Shown: in pieces, positions 1-7,919 of the stretch
Layout: each line of letters starts with the position of its first letter
Numbering within the stretch: the stretch's first letter is position 1
NCBI RefSeq assembly: GCF_000185725.2
Contig: NZ_KI391953.1
Span: 1,232,750 to 1,296,749, forward strand
Source: Segniliparus rugosus ATCC BAA-974
Lineage (GTDB): Bacteria; Actinomycetota; Actinomycetes; Mycobacteriales; Mycobacteriaceae
Reading direction: 5' to 3'
Length of the DNA: 64,000 bases
Notes under the pieces: generated by a model
The model's input: the letters and a program-made list of their open reading frames with translations, nothing else
Told to the model about the DNA's origin: nothing
The model's database searches: none
Program-made: the position numbers and the translations under genes

Positions 1-1
1 G

Positions 2-1426
2 GGCGGCAGCTCCCCGGCGCAGGCCAAGGTCACCATCGGCATCCCCACCTTCAACCGCCCGTCGGACGCGGTGAACGCGCTGGTCGCCCTCACGTCGGAC
101 CCGGCGCTCGACGCGCGGGTCGGCGCGGTGATCATGGTGGACCAGGGCACGAAGAAAGCCAAGGACGAGCCGGGCTTCGCCGAGGCGGCGGCCCGGCTCG
201 GCGGCCGCCTCACCGTCCACCACCAGGGGAACCTCGGCGGCTCGGGCGGCTACGCCCGCGTCATGCACGAGGCGCTGACCACGACCGACGCGGAGCGGTT
301 CGTCGTCATGGACGACGACGTGGACGTGGAGCCCGAGTCGATCCTGCGCCTGGTCTCGTTCGGGCGCTGGGCGCAGACCCCGACCATCGTCGGCGGGCAG
401 ATGCTCAACCTGCAGGAGCGCTCGCACCTGCACTCGATGGGCGAGGTGCTCGACCGCGTGCGCCTGATCTGGGAGAAGGCTCCCGGCACGAAGTACGACC
501 ACGACTTCGCAAAACAGCCGCTCTTGGCGACCAAGGAGCTGCACCGGCGGGTGGACGTGGAGTTCAACGGCTGGTGGCTGTGCCTGATCCCGCGCAAGGT
601 GCTCGAAGAGGTCGGCCTGCCGATGCCGTTCTTCATCAAGTGGGACGACGTGGAGCTGGCGCTGCGGGCCAGGGCGCACGGCTACCCGACCGTGGGCCTG
701 CCCGGAGCGGCGATCTGGCATATGGCCTGGGCGGACAAGGACGACCGGATCGACTGGCAGTCCTACTTCCACCTGCGCAACCGGCTCATCGTCGCGGCCC
801 TGCACCACGACGGCTCCCGGCTCGGCCTGTACGTCCATCTCGCCAAGGCGACCCTGTTCCACGCTCTCACGATGGAGTACTCGACCCTCGCGCTGCAGCT
901 CAAGGCCGTGCGGGACTTCCGGGCAGGCCCCGAGGGGCTGCACGCGCTCTTGCCAAAGGCGCTCGGCCAGGCGCAGGAGGTGCGCAAGGGCTACCCGGAC
1001 GCGCAGGTCCTCGCCTCGGCGACAGAGCTGCCGCTGCCCTCCGGGCGGGGCATGGCGGGCACGCGCAAGCCGTTCGGCAGGGTCGGCAAGATCGGCAGGA
1101 TGGCCACCGCCGTCATCCACCAGCTGCGCGCGGAGAGCCCGGAGCACCACGAGCGTCCCCAGGCCAACGTCGCAGCGCAAGACTCCTGGTGGTGGCTGCT
1201 GTCGAAGGTGGACGGGGTCACGGTCACCGTGTCCGGCGGATCGGGCGTGGTCTACCGCAAACGCTCTCGGGCCGAGGCGATCCGACTCGCCAAAGAGTTC
1301 GCCCATGAGTTCGTCGGCCTCGCGAAGGACTACAGTTCGCTCGCGAAGCGTTATCGCGCGGCGGCCCCGGAGCTCACGAGCGAGAAGACGTGGCTGAAGA
1401 CCTTCGCAGGAGAGGACAAGGCATGA
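2..1426 (+). CDS. glfT2: Galactofuranosyltransferase GlfT2, 5' end outside window
   Basis: Polymerising UDP-galactofuranosyl transferase that builds the galactan chain of arabinogalactan on the cytoplasmic side of the membrane. The frame is open from base 2, so the gene enters from outside; about 474 residues are present against roughly 640 in M. tuberculosis GlfT2. The GT-A fold opens with VTIGIPTFNRP. The metal-binding motif is VMDDDVDVEP (about bases 305-337). KWDDVELALRA followed by HMAWADKDDR supplies the acidic pair and His of the active site. The stop overlaps the ubiA start as ATGA, which implies translational coupling. In M. tuberculosis a PAP2-type phosphatase gene (Rv3807c) lies between these two genes; it is absent here. 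Confidence 0.95.
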   Translation, partial: GGSSPAQAKVTIGIPTFNRPSDAVNALVALTSDPALDARVGAVIMVDQGTKKAKDEPGFAEAAARLGGRLTVHHQGNLGGSGGYARVMHEALTTTDAERFVVMDDDVDVEPESILRLVSFGRWAQTPTIVGGQMLNLQERSHLHSMGEVLDRVRLIWEKAPGTKYDHDFAKQPLLATKELHRRVDVEFNGWWLCLIPRKVLEEVGLPMPFFIKWDDVELALRARAHGYPTVGLPGAAIWHMAWADKDDRIDWQSYFHLRNRLIVAALHHDGSRLGLYVHLAKATLFHALTMEYSTLALQLKAVRDFRAGPEGLHALLPKALGQAQEVRKGYPDAQVLASATELPLPSGRGMAGTRKPFGRVGKIGRMATAVIHQLRAESPEHHERPQANVAAQDSWWWLLSKVDGVTVTVSGGSGVVYRKRSRAEAIRLAKEFAHEFVGLAKDYSSLAKRYRAAAPELTSEKTWLKTFAGEDKA

Positions 1427-2337
1427 CCGACGTCGATCAGACCTCAGTGGCGATTGGCCGATCCAACCCCGTTTCGGGCCTCGTCCGCGCGATGCGCCCG
1501 AAGCAGTGGGTGAAGAACGTCCTCGTCCTCGCGGCCCCGCTCGCGGCGCTGGGCAGCAAGGGCAAGGTGGACTTCGTCCAGACGCTGCCGCTGATCCTCA
1601 TCGCGTTCGCGGTCTTCTGCGCGGCGGCTTCCGGCGTGTACCTGGTGAACGACATCCGCGACGTGGAGGCCGACCGGGCGCACCCGACCAAACGGAACCG
1701 GCCCATCGCGGCGGGCGTGGTCCCGGTGCCGCTCGCGGCGAGCGCGGCGGTGGTGCTCATGCTCGCGGCCCTCGGCTGCTCCTTCCTCGCGAACTGGCGG
1801 CTGGCGGTCGTGGTCGCCGTCTACCTCGGATTGCAGCTCGCGTATTGCTTCGGGCTCAAACACCAGCCCGTGCTCGACATCTGCGTGGTCTCCTCGGGCT
1901 TCTTGCTCCGGGCGATCGGCGGCGGCTCCGCGGCGAGCATCGAGCTGTCGCAGTGGTTCCTGCTGGTGATGGCCTTCGGCTCGCTCTTCATGGCGGCGGG
2001 CAAGCGCTACGCCGAGCTGTCGCTCGCCGAGCGGACCGGAGCGAAGATCCGCAAATCCCTTGAGGGCTACACGAGCACCTACCTGCGGTTCGTGTGGACC
2101 TTGGCTGCGACCAGCGTGCTGCTGTGCTACGGGCTGTGGGCGTTCGACCACCCCAAGGGCACGGTCTGGTACGAGATCTCCATGGTGCCCTTCGCGCTCG
2201 CGATCCTGCGCTACGCGCGCCACGTGGACGGGGCGGACGCCGGGGAGCCCGAAGAGATCGCGTTCTCCGACCGGACCCTGCAACTGATGGCCCTCGCGTG
2301 GATTCTGGTGATGGCCGTTGCGGTCGTCGTTTCTTAA
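1423..2337 (+). CDS. ubiA: Decaprenyl-phosphate phosphoribosyltransferase (DPPR synthase)
   Basis: UbiA-family membrane prenyltransferase that transfers 5-phosphoribose from PRPP to decaprenyl phosphate, the first step to the arabinose donor DPA (Rv3806c type). It has 304 residues. The first Asp-rich motif is NDIRDVEAD at residues 76-84, followed by HPTKRNRPIAAG, and there are about eight to nine hydrophobic segments. The start at 1423 is chosen because its ATG overlaps the glfT2 stop (ATGA); an earlier in-frame start at 1390 would lie inside glfT2. Its 3' end overlaps the aftB frame by 20 bases, so the three genes look like one operon of arabinogalactan synthesis. Confidence 0.95.
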   Translation: MTDVDQTSVAIGRSNPVSGLVRAMRPKQWVKNVLVLAAPLAALGSKGKVDFVQTLPLILIAFAVFCAAASGVYLVNDIRDVEADRAHPTKRNRPIAAGVVPVPLAASAAVVLMLAALGCSFLANWRLAVVVAVYLGLQLAYCFGLKHQPVLDICVVSSGFLLRAIGGGSAASIELSQWFLLVMAFGSLFMAAGKRYAELSLAERTGAKIRKSLEGYTSTYLRFVWTLAATSVLLCYGLWAFDHPKGTVWYEISMVPFALAILRYARHVDGADAGEPEEIAFSDRTLQLMALAWILVMAVAVVVS

Positions 2338-4276
2338 CTCGGGACCGGCCCGGAAATGGGCCGAGGGCATACGGGCGGGGAGGGACGGCTTCGCCGGATG
2401 GCTCAAAGGCCAGGCGTTCTGGATCGGGGCCGCGCTGACCACGGTGCTGTTCATGTTCGGCGCGTGGGAGCACCGGTGGATCGCGGACGACGGGCTGATC
2501 GTGCTGCGCACAGTCCGCAACCTGCTGGCGGGCAACGGGCCCGTGTTCAACATGGGGGAGCGGGTGGAGGCGAACACCTCCACCGCGTGGACCTACTTGG
2601 TCTTCGCGCTGGCGTGGCTGACCGGCCTGCGGCTGGAATACTTGGTGCTGGGCCTGGCCTTGGCGCTCTCCGCTGCGGGCCTGCTGTTCGCGATGGCGGG
2701 CTCGCGACGGTTCTGGGGCTCCGGCTCCGGGCTCTTGCTCCCGGCCGGGGCGCTGGTCTACATCGCGACCGATCCCGCGCGAGACTTCGCGACCTCCGGC
2801 CTGGAGAACTCCCTGTCGCTCTTCTGGCTGGGCCTGCTGTGGTTCTCGCTCATGTGGTTGGCCGAGCGCTGGGCGCGGGGGGAGCCGCCGAGGACCGCCT
2901 TGGGCGCAGTCGCTTTGTTCGCCGGGCTCGCCCCGCTCGTGCGCCCGGAGCTGGCCCTGGTCGGCGGCGCGGTGCTCCTGCTCATGGTGCTCGCGCCGGT
3001 CGGCTGGCCGAACCGGTTCCTGATCACCGCCGCAGCGGGAGCCCTGCCGGTGGGCTACCAGATCTTCCGCATGGGCTACTACGGCGCGCTCGTGCCGACC
3101 CCGGCCATCGCGAAAGACGCCAGCGGCTCGAAATGGTCGCAAGGCTGGCACTACCTCCTCGACTTCGTCGGGCCCTACTGGCTGTGGCTGCCCGTCCTGC
3201 TCGTGGCGGCGCTGCTCGCCGCCGTGTTGGCCGGACGGCGCGGCGGCGAGGGCCGGCAAGCCGCTCCGGCCCATTGGGCGACGCGCAAGAGCGTGCTCGC
3301 GAGCGTGCTTTCGGGCTTCGGCGTGATCGAAGCGCTCTACTGGGTGCACGAGGGCGGCGACTTCATGCACGGCCGAGTGCTGCTCGCGCCCTTGTTCTGC
3401 GCGCTGTTGCCCATCATGGTCATCCCCGTCCGCTTCCCGTGGTCCGCGCGATCTCCGGCGTTGTCGGGCGCTCGTGTGCGCTCCGCCTCCCCAGCACACG
3501 TCGCGCCCTTCCGCCTGGGATCTCATCCGCGCGGGGTTCCACGGGAAGTTCTTGTTCAGATAATCCCCGCGCTCCTCTGGGCGGGGATCGCGGGATGGGC
3601 CCTGTTCGCCGCGCTCGGCGCGCACAGGGGCGACCCCACCGCCGTGAACGAGTACGGCATCGTCGACGAGCGACGGTTCTACTCGGCCAACACCGGACAC
3701 GCCCATCCGATCCTCGCCGAAGACTACCTCGACTACCCGAGGATGCACGGCCTGGTCGAGGCGGTCCGGGACAACCCGACCGGCGGGGTGCTCTTCCCCG
3801 GCTGGGACGCAGACTGGGTGCTCGACCCGCTCCCGGACCCGCCGCTGCGCGGCCAGCCGTACCGGACCACCGTGTACTTCCTCAACCTCGGCATGTCCAG
3901 CATGAACCTGCCGCTGAACGTGCGAGTGCTCGACCAGATGGGCCTCGCCTACCCGCTCGCCTCGCACACCGAGCGCATCCCCAACGGCAGGCTCGGGCAC
4001 GACAAGCTGCTCTTCGGCGACTGGGTCATCGCCGACGCGGGCGGAGCCGACGACCATCCGTACCTGCCCGCCCAGTTCGACAGCATCTGGGTCCGGCAGG
4101 CACGCGAAGCGCTCACCTGCCCCGAGACCGTGGAACTCCTCGACTCGTACCGCGCGCCGCTCACCTGGGAGAGGTTCAAACAGAACCTCAAACACTCGCT
4201 CAAGCTGACCGGCTACCGGATCGACCGGGTGCCCAAATACGAGTTGCAGCGCTGCGGCCTCCCGCCGGTACAGTAA
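2318..4276 (+). CDS. aftB: Terminal beta-(1,2)-arabinofuranosyltransferase AftB
   Basis: GT-C membrane glycosyltransferase that adds the terminal arabinose residues of arabinan, using decaprenyl-phosphoarabinose outside the membrane (Rv3805c type). With the TTG start at 2318 it has 652 residues, against about 627 in M. tuberculosis. The GT-C signature is WIADDGLI after the first membrane segment, followed by many hydrophobic helices and a soluble C-terminal half. Between helices ending LLPIMVIPV and starting IIPALLWAG lies a basic, Pro/Ser-rich stretch encoded by an interspersed repeat (3433-3548), which accounts for the extra length. The start is uncertain: it overlaps ubiA and has no clear ribosome site. 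The next feature is a tRNA, not fbpA as in mycobacteria. Confidence 0.9.
   Translation: MRSSFLNSGPARKWAEGIRAGRDGFAGWLKGQAFWIGAALTTVLFMFGAWEHRWIADDGLIVLRTVRNLLAGNGPVFNMGERVEANTSTAWTYLVFALAWLTGLRLEYLVLGLALALSAAGLLFAMAGSRRFWGSGSGLLLPAGALVYIATDPARDFATSGLENSLSLFWLGLLWFSLMWLAERWARGEPPRTALGAVALFAGLAPLVRPELALVGGAVLLLMVLAPVGWPNRFLITAAAGALPVGYQIFRMGYYGALVPTPAIAKDASGSKWSQGWHYLLDFVGPYWLWLPVLLVAALLAAVLAGRRGGEGRQAAPAHWATRKSVLASVLSGFGVIEALYWVHEGGDFMHGRVLLAPLFCALLPIMVIPVRFPWSARSPALSGARVRSASPAHVAPFRLGSHPRGVPREVLVQIIPALLWAGIAGWALFAALGAHRGDPTAVNEYGIVDERRFYSANTGHAHPILAEDYLDYPRMHGLVEAVRDNPTGGVLFPGWDADWVLDPLPDPPLRGQPYRTTVYFLNLGMSSMNLPLNVRVLDQMGLAYPLASHTERIPNGRLGHDKLLFGDWVIADAGGADDHPYLPAQFDSIWVRQAREALTCPETVELLDSYRAPLTWERFKQNLKHSLKLTGYRIDRVPKYELQRCGLPPVQ
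3433..3548. repeat. Inverted-repeat-bounded interspersed element, copy A, inside aftB
   Basis: A 116-base element bounded by a perfect 10-base inverted repeat, CTTCCCGTGG at 3433-3442 and CCACGGGAAG at 3539-3548. Inside is a second perfect stem, CGTGTGC (3473-3479) with GCACACG (3494-3500). The right side carries TCTCATCCGCGCGGGG, which recurs at 52236-52362 and, cut off, at 63895-64000; a related form is at 60267-60379. Although it looks like intergenic repeat DNA, it is read through in frame by aftB, adding about 35-38 codons between two membrane helices. Confidence 0.75.
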
Positions 4277-4284
4277 GGGCCGGA

Positions 4285-4357
4285 GCCCCCGTAGCCCAAT
4301 GGCAGAGGCAGCGGACTTAAAATCCGCCAAGTGTCGGTTCGACCCCGACCGGGGGTA
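4285..4357 (+). tRNA. tRNA with UAA anticodon (Leu, UUA codon), short variable loop
   Basis: All arms fold by eye. The acceptor is GCCCCCG (4285-4291) with CGGGGGT (4350-4356). The D stem is GCC (4294-4296) with GGC (4307-4309). The anticodon stem is GCGGA/TCCGC around loop CTTAAAA (4316-4322), giving anticodon TAA at 4318-4320. The variable loop is CAAGT. The T arm is GTCGG-TTCGACC-CCGAC. The discriminator is A4357 and no CCA is encoded. UAA reads UUA (Leu), but tRNA-Leu normally has a long variable arm and this one has five bases, so its charging identity is open. The gene lies 8 bases after aftB. A degenerate copy of its 3' half is found at about 7001-7041. Confidence 0.85.
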
Positions 4358-4360
4358 CTA

Positions 4361-4721
4361 ACATTTGCGCTGGTAGGCGCGTTGGCGCTCTCTATGCTGG
4401 TGGTCTTGGAGGGTCTTGCCCCGCCGACTGGCGGAGTCCAGCCTGGCGGGGACGTTGGGGACTGCCAGCAGCTCACGGACGAGCTAGGGGCAGGCCTACC
4501 TCTGCTGCTACGCCTTAGAGTGCAGCGACGGCGACGGCAACCCCGACGAGGAAACCCACTAGAACAGCGCTGAGCGCCAGCGGCAGGGCAATAAAACGCG
4601 CAGCTAGGCAAGCTATTTGCCCGCTCGCTCTGTGTTGTGAACTCCTGCTGCGATGCTAACATCGGGGCAGCTTTGACACGCTGAGAAGGATTCCCTGTGA
4701 AAACACCAACGAGCGAGGGCC
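4361..4721 (+). other. Intergenic, possible decayed small secreted-protein gene
   Basis: No intact gene is seen. From about 4361 one frame reads a hydrophobic stretch (LTFALVGALALSMLVVLEG), and a second frame from about 4485 ends in GNPDEETH and a stop at about 4559. They could be halves of one frameshifted, signal-peptide-bearing gene, but this is weak. The rest is the leader of the next gene; GAGGGCC sits just before its ATG. Confidence 0.3.
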
Positions 4722-5048
4722 ATGCCTCCGCACATTAAGATCAACCCGGATCAGGTGAAAGACGCTGGTGGCTTGGTGCAGCAGAAGGCGGATGAGGCGT
4801 CGGCGCACATGTCCGGGCTCTACGAGTCAAGTGCTCAGGCCAAGGACGGCAACAGTGGTTTCGTCACTGGCGATGCGCTCGCGGCTTTCGCGACGAGCAT
4901 GCGGGCGAAGACTCAAACTGCTATCAATGTGTTGAGCGACCTGGGGCGGAAGACTGTGGAGAGCGCCCAGTTGATCCATTCGGCGGACCAGGGCAGCGCG
5001 GACGGGCTGAGCAGGGCCGTTAGCGGCCTTGACGATCTCGGGCACTGA
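4722..5048 (+). CDS. EspC-like T7SS small protein (DUF2580 type)
   Basis: A 108-residue, alpha-helical, Cys-free protein with the length and pattern of EspC/DUF2580 proteins. These pair with a larger WXG100-like partner for ESX export. The family usually ends in a YxxxD/E signal; here the equivalent place reads LIHSADQGSADGL with Ile instead of Tyr, so export may depend on the partner. It lies 15 bases before the amidase-type toxin gene, the same small-then-large order as at 46546/46881. Function is inferred from pattern and context. Confidence 0.7.
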   Translation: MPPHIKINPDQVKDAGGLVQQKADEASAHMSGLYESSAQAKDGNSGFVTGDALAAFATSMRAKTQTAINVLSDLGRKTVESAQLIHSADQGSADGLSRAVSGLDDLGH

Positions 5049-5063
5049 GGCGAGGACTGGCTG

Positions 5064-6359
5064 ATGGTGAGTTTTGGGGAGCTGCGCGACGCGAAGCCTG
5101 AGAAGTGGATGACCGCAGCGAACGACTTGCGCGCAGCCGCCGACAAGTTGGAGCGCACTGCTGACGAGATCCATGACAACGGCACGAAGAAGGTTGAGGA
5201 GAATTGGGCCGACCGTCTCGGGGAGATGGCGAAGAACAGGCTTATAGAGGGGACCACCGAGCTTTCCGCGATAGCTTTGATCGACAGGGGCTCCGCCACT
5301 GCGCTCGACACGCTCAGCCACGCCGTCACCACCGCGCAGAACGAACTACGCTCCTACGTCGAGTTCGCCAAGGGCAAGGGGTTGGAGGTCTCCGACTCGG
5401 GGCAAGTGAGTATTCCCGCGAACGCCCCCTACGGCGAGCACGAGCAGCTTGTCCACTACCAGGAGCAGGCGCAGCGGCTCATCAATGAGGCAGTCGAGGC
5501 GGCAACCCAGGCGGACGGTCTCGCCAAAGACGCACTTAAAGACCTCGATGTGGACACTGCGCCGCCACCAGGATCGGACCAGAGCAAGGCCAACGAATTC
5601 ATCAACGGCATCCGCGCGCACCAAGCCGACGCGGTCACTAAATCCGTGAACCAGATACGCGACCTCTTGCCAGACGGGTTGCCGCCCGAGGACGTGGCGA
5701 AATGGTGGGGCTCGCTCAGCCAAGCCGGCCAAGACATGTTCAAAAAAGCTTGCCCCGTCGACCTCTTCGACCTGCCAGGGGTCCCGCAACAGGTCAAAGA
5801 CCAGCTGGACGACAAGAGCCGTGGCTACAGCAACATCGGAGCCCTCCGCTACGCCCGAGACCATGCGTACGACGACAGCATCAACCACGTTCCCGACAGC
5901 AAATGCACCGACTTCGTGTCGAACGTGCTCCACTACGGTGGCGGGCTTCCGTTCAAGGACAATGGTTTGGGAATGTTTGACGACACCGACAACTGGACGC
6001 TCGCACCAGCAGCCGAATTGCATGTGCCCAAGATTCAAGAACACGCGATGACCCACACATGGGCTGGCGCTGAGAACAACAAGCAGTTCTGGCTACACAA
6101 CGGTGGCCAACAGCTCCCGGTCTCTCAAGCGATGCCAGGAGATGTCCTCTATTGGAATGGGCGCGGCGGTAACGAGCCCGAAGGCACCGCGTTCCACGCG
6201 GCGTTCGCGACAGCTGTCCTGCCTGACGGCGAAGTCCTCTACACCCAACACGACGCGGACGGCTACAACCGCAGCCTCCAAGACCGTGAGCACAGCTATG
6301 AGACCCAAGATGTCGGCGGTGCCGAAGTCGTCGCAGTGAGGCCCAAATGCACATGGTGA
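5064..6359 (+). CDS. Putative T7SS-exported toxin with Amidase_6-type C-terminal domain
   Basis: A 431-residue protein without a Sec signal peptide. Residues 1-160 are predicted helical and resemble the WXG/LXG trafficking region of T7SS effectors. After a linker the C-terminal domain (about 250-431) has the order of a papain-like amidase (Amidase_6, NlpC/P60 relative): Cys281 in SKCTDFVSNVLHYGGG, then GDVLYWNG, then His378 in TAFHAAFA and a late LYTQHDADGYNRSL block. Such domains cleave peptidoglycan peptides or related amide bonds; the substrate here is unknown. The gene follows an EspC-like gene and overlaps a small membrane-protein gene that may encode its immunity protein. It lies inside a small island next to a tRNA. 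Confidence 0.7.
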   Translation: MVSFGELRDAKPEKWMTAANDLRAAADKLERTADEIHDNGTKKVEENWADRLGEMAKNRLIEGTTELSAIALIDRGSATALDTLSHAVTTAQNELRSYVEFAKGKGLEVSDSGQVSIPANAPYGEHEQLVHYQEQAQRLINEAVEAATQADGLAKDALKDLDVDTAPPPGSDQSKANEFINGIRAHQADAVTKSVNQIRDLLPDGLPPEDVAKWWGSLSQAGQDMFKKACPVDLFDLPGVPQQVKDQLDDKSRGYSNIGALRYARDHAYDDSINHVPDSKCTDFVSNVLHYGGGLPFKDNGLGMFDDTDNWTLAPAAELHVPKIQEHAMTHTWAGAENNKQFWLHNGGQQLPVSQAMPGDVLYWNGRGGNEPEGTAFHAAFATAVLPDGEVLYTQHDADGYNRSLQDREHSYETQDVGGAEVVAVRPKCTW

Positions 6360-6760
6360 ACACCGCCGAGCAAGCCACTCGCAAACCTCGCCCCTGGGGA
6401 ATGATCGCCGCCCTCCTCCTCGTCGCAGGCATCATAAGCTTCATCCTCTACCTATGGGCATATGGGGCAGCGAGCGATGATTACGTCAAACATCCCTGCC
6501 CCACGCCGCCCGTGCCTTGGTTCGTATGGGCCACCTTATGGCTTGCCATGAGCATCTTTTCAGCAGCTTTCATATGTTTTGTCATCGCCGCAATCGCGCA
6601 CTGGAAGGTAAGCAAAGCTACCTCCTCTGCCTACTTGCTCGGAGCCTTCATCGCTCTGCTTCCCTTTACAATGCTCACTGATAATTACAGCAATCAGTAC
6701 TATGGCGAAAACGGGCCAAAGCCATGCAGCGGGAGTAGTGTCACTGGCCCCGATTCCTAA
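6347..6760 (+). CDS. Small membrane protein, candidate immunity protein
   Basis: A 137-residue protein with three hydrophobic segments (about residues 18-40, 58-85 and 95-110) and no recognisable family. The ATG at 6347 is preceded by GAGG at 6338-6341 and overlaps the toxin stop by 13 bases; a second ATG at 6353 is possible. Its position directly after, and coupled to, a putative amidase effector makes an immunity role plausible, but nothing in the sequence proves it. It is somewhat lower in GC than the flanking genes. Confidence 0.55.
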   Translation: MHMVNTAEQATRKPRPWGMIAALLLVAGIISFILYLWAYGAASDDYVKHPCPTPPVPWFVWATLWLAMSIFSAAFICFVIAAIAHWKVSKATSSAYLLGAFIALLPFTMLTDNYSNQYYGENGPKPCSGSSVTGPDS

Positions 6761-7279
6761 CGGTGAGAGCCAGATGGGCACCGCTCGATACTCGCGCTCT
6801 TCGAGCTGAAGCCGACACCAGGGCGAGGCTGATCCGCCCCGGCCTTACCCCGGCGTCCGGGGGAGTCCACTGGGGTTCGCAGACGAGTCACAACGAATCT
6901 GAGCAGGTAGGCAAAGGGCCAGTAAGGTTCAGTCTTAGAATGCGTCTCCGCATGGCGATTCAGAAAACCGCTGGTAGCAGCGTGCTCGCTCTAGGGGGTG
7001 TCAACTCCGCGAAGTGTCGGTCCGGCCCCGGCCGGTGTGCTGAAAAACGCTGGTTGGAGGGCGGGGGACGGCGTTGACAGGTCGCGCGCTGGATAAGCTC
7101 GTCAACTCCGATAGCGATCCGACAGCGAGCGGCATCGGCACGCCGTGGTCGATCAACGCTCTGGGGTTGGCCAGGTGCACCGACCCGTTGAAGCTGCGAT
7201 CCTTCTGGCCGCCCGAAGAGCTTCGAGCCGATTCCGGGCTGAGGCGCGATCGTCTTGTGCTCAGCTGTCCAGCGGAGGC
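6761..7279. other. 519-base gene-free stretch ending the tRNA-linked island
   Basis: Open frames exist in this stretch but none has a plausible start, ribosome site or protein-like composition. The only structure seen is the degenerate tRNA 3' copy at about 7001-7041. No integrase or transposase gene is present between the tRNA and this point. Confidence 0.6.
7001..7041 (+). repeat. Degenerate copy of the 3' half of the tRNA at 4285
   Basis: The bases from about 7004 (CTCCGCGAAGTGTCGGT) onward align with tRNA bases 4321-4361, running from the 3' anticodon stem through the T arm to the acceptor. Roughly three quarters of positions match, including AAGTGTCGGT. A 3' tRNA fragment downstream of the intact tRNA is the usual footprint of an integrated element. 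The mismatches suggest an old event, or a decayed second tRNA gene. Confidence 0.5.
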
Positions 7280-7738
7280 TCAGCCTTTGACGGGTTCGAG
7301 CCAGACCAGCGGGATCTGCCGCTCGGTCCGGTACTGGTAGAAGGCGTACTGCCAGAACGCCTTGACGACTTTCGGCCACAGCTCGGCGCGCTCTTCGGGC
7401 GAGGTCACGGTGCTGGCGAGGGCTTTGACCGGGGGTTCGCCCGGCGGGTTGAACGTGACTTGTGGGTTGGCGGCCAAGTTGAGGTACCAGGCCGGATGCT
7501 TCGGGTCTCCGCCTTTGGAGGCGACGACGAGCCATTTCTCGCCGACCTGGACGGGGGAGCTGAGCAGGATGGTGTGCTGTTGCCCCGATTTGCGGCCGGT
7601 GGTGGTGAGTTCCAGTATTTTCATGGCTCCGTAGGTGCGCAGGAGCTTTCCGCCGCTGATCTTGAGGATTGCCCGGTGAGCGGCGTTCATGAGCTTGAGC
7701 GACCAGTTCGGGGTCTTGTACGCGAGTAGTTTTTTCAT
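7280..7738 (-). CDS. Deazaflavin (F420)-dependent nitroreductase family protein (Ddn-like)
   Basis: A 152-residue split-barrel protein of the DUF385/Ddn group, which uses cofactor F420 to reduce quinones, nitro compounds or similar acceptors. The family pattern is clear: LELTTTGRKSGQQHTILL, then WLVVASKGGDPKHPAWYLNL and a closing W near the C-terminus. The start at 7738 (MKKLLAYKTPNW) is chosen because the residues upstream in frame are low-complexity, Arg/Pro-rich and unlike the family. It stands alone, convergent with the island and divergent from the next gene. Confidence 0.85.
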   Translation of the reverse strand: MKKLLAYKTPNWSLKLMNAAHRAILKISGGKLLRTYGAMKILELTTTGRKSGQQHTILLSSPVQVGEKWLVVASKGGDPKHPAWYLNLAANPQVTFNPPGEPPVKALASTVTSPEERAELWPKVVKAFWQYAFYQYRTERQIPLVWLEPVKG

Positions 7739-7919
7739 GCTGCCGAAAGTATATGATACCTGTGGTCCGCAATATGGCGGGGCGGGCGGGCTCGCCGCGC
7801 GAGGGGTCGGCTCCCATGCCGGGGTTGTGCCGAGGGCGAATTGCCCCGCCGGTCGTCGTCGCGTTCTTGGGCGGTCGCGCCGAGCTTTCGTTCGGGCGAT
7901 TTGCCCGTACCCTGGACGC

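Noticed and set aside
1988-4330. 780-codon minus-strand frame opposite aftB
   Set aside because: Composition is Arg/Gly/Ala/Pro-rich, no domain is seen, and the plus strand has clear homology to AftB.
4331-4573. 80-codon frame starting inside the tRNA
   Set aside because: The start lies in the T arm and the end is Arg-rich; at most part of it is a decayed gene, as noted for 4361-4721.
4361-7041. Integrase or transposase inside the tRNA-linked island
   Set aside because: All frames were read; none carries tyrosine or serine recombinase motifs or a transposase catalytic triad.
6763-7077. 104-codon frame across the end of the island
   Set aside because: It runs through the tRNA-like remnant, has no ribosome site and shows no protein-like pattern.
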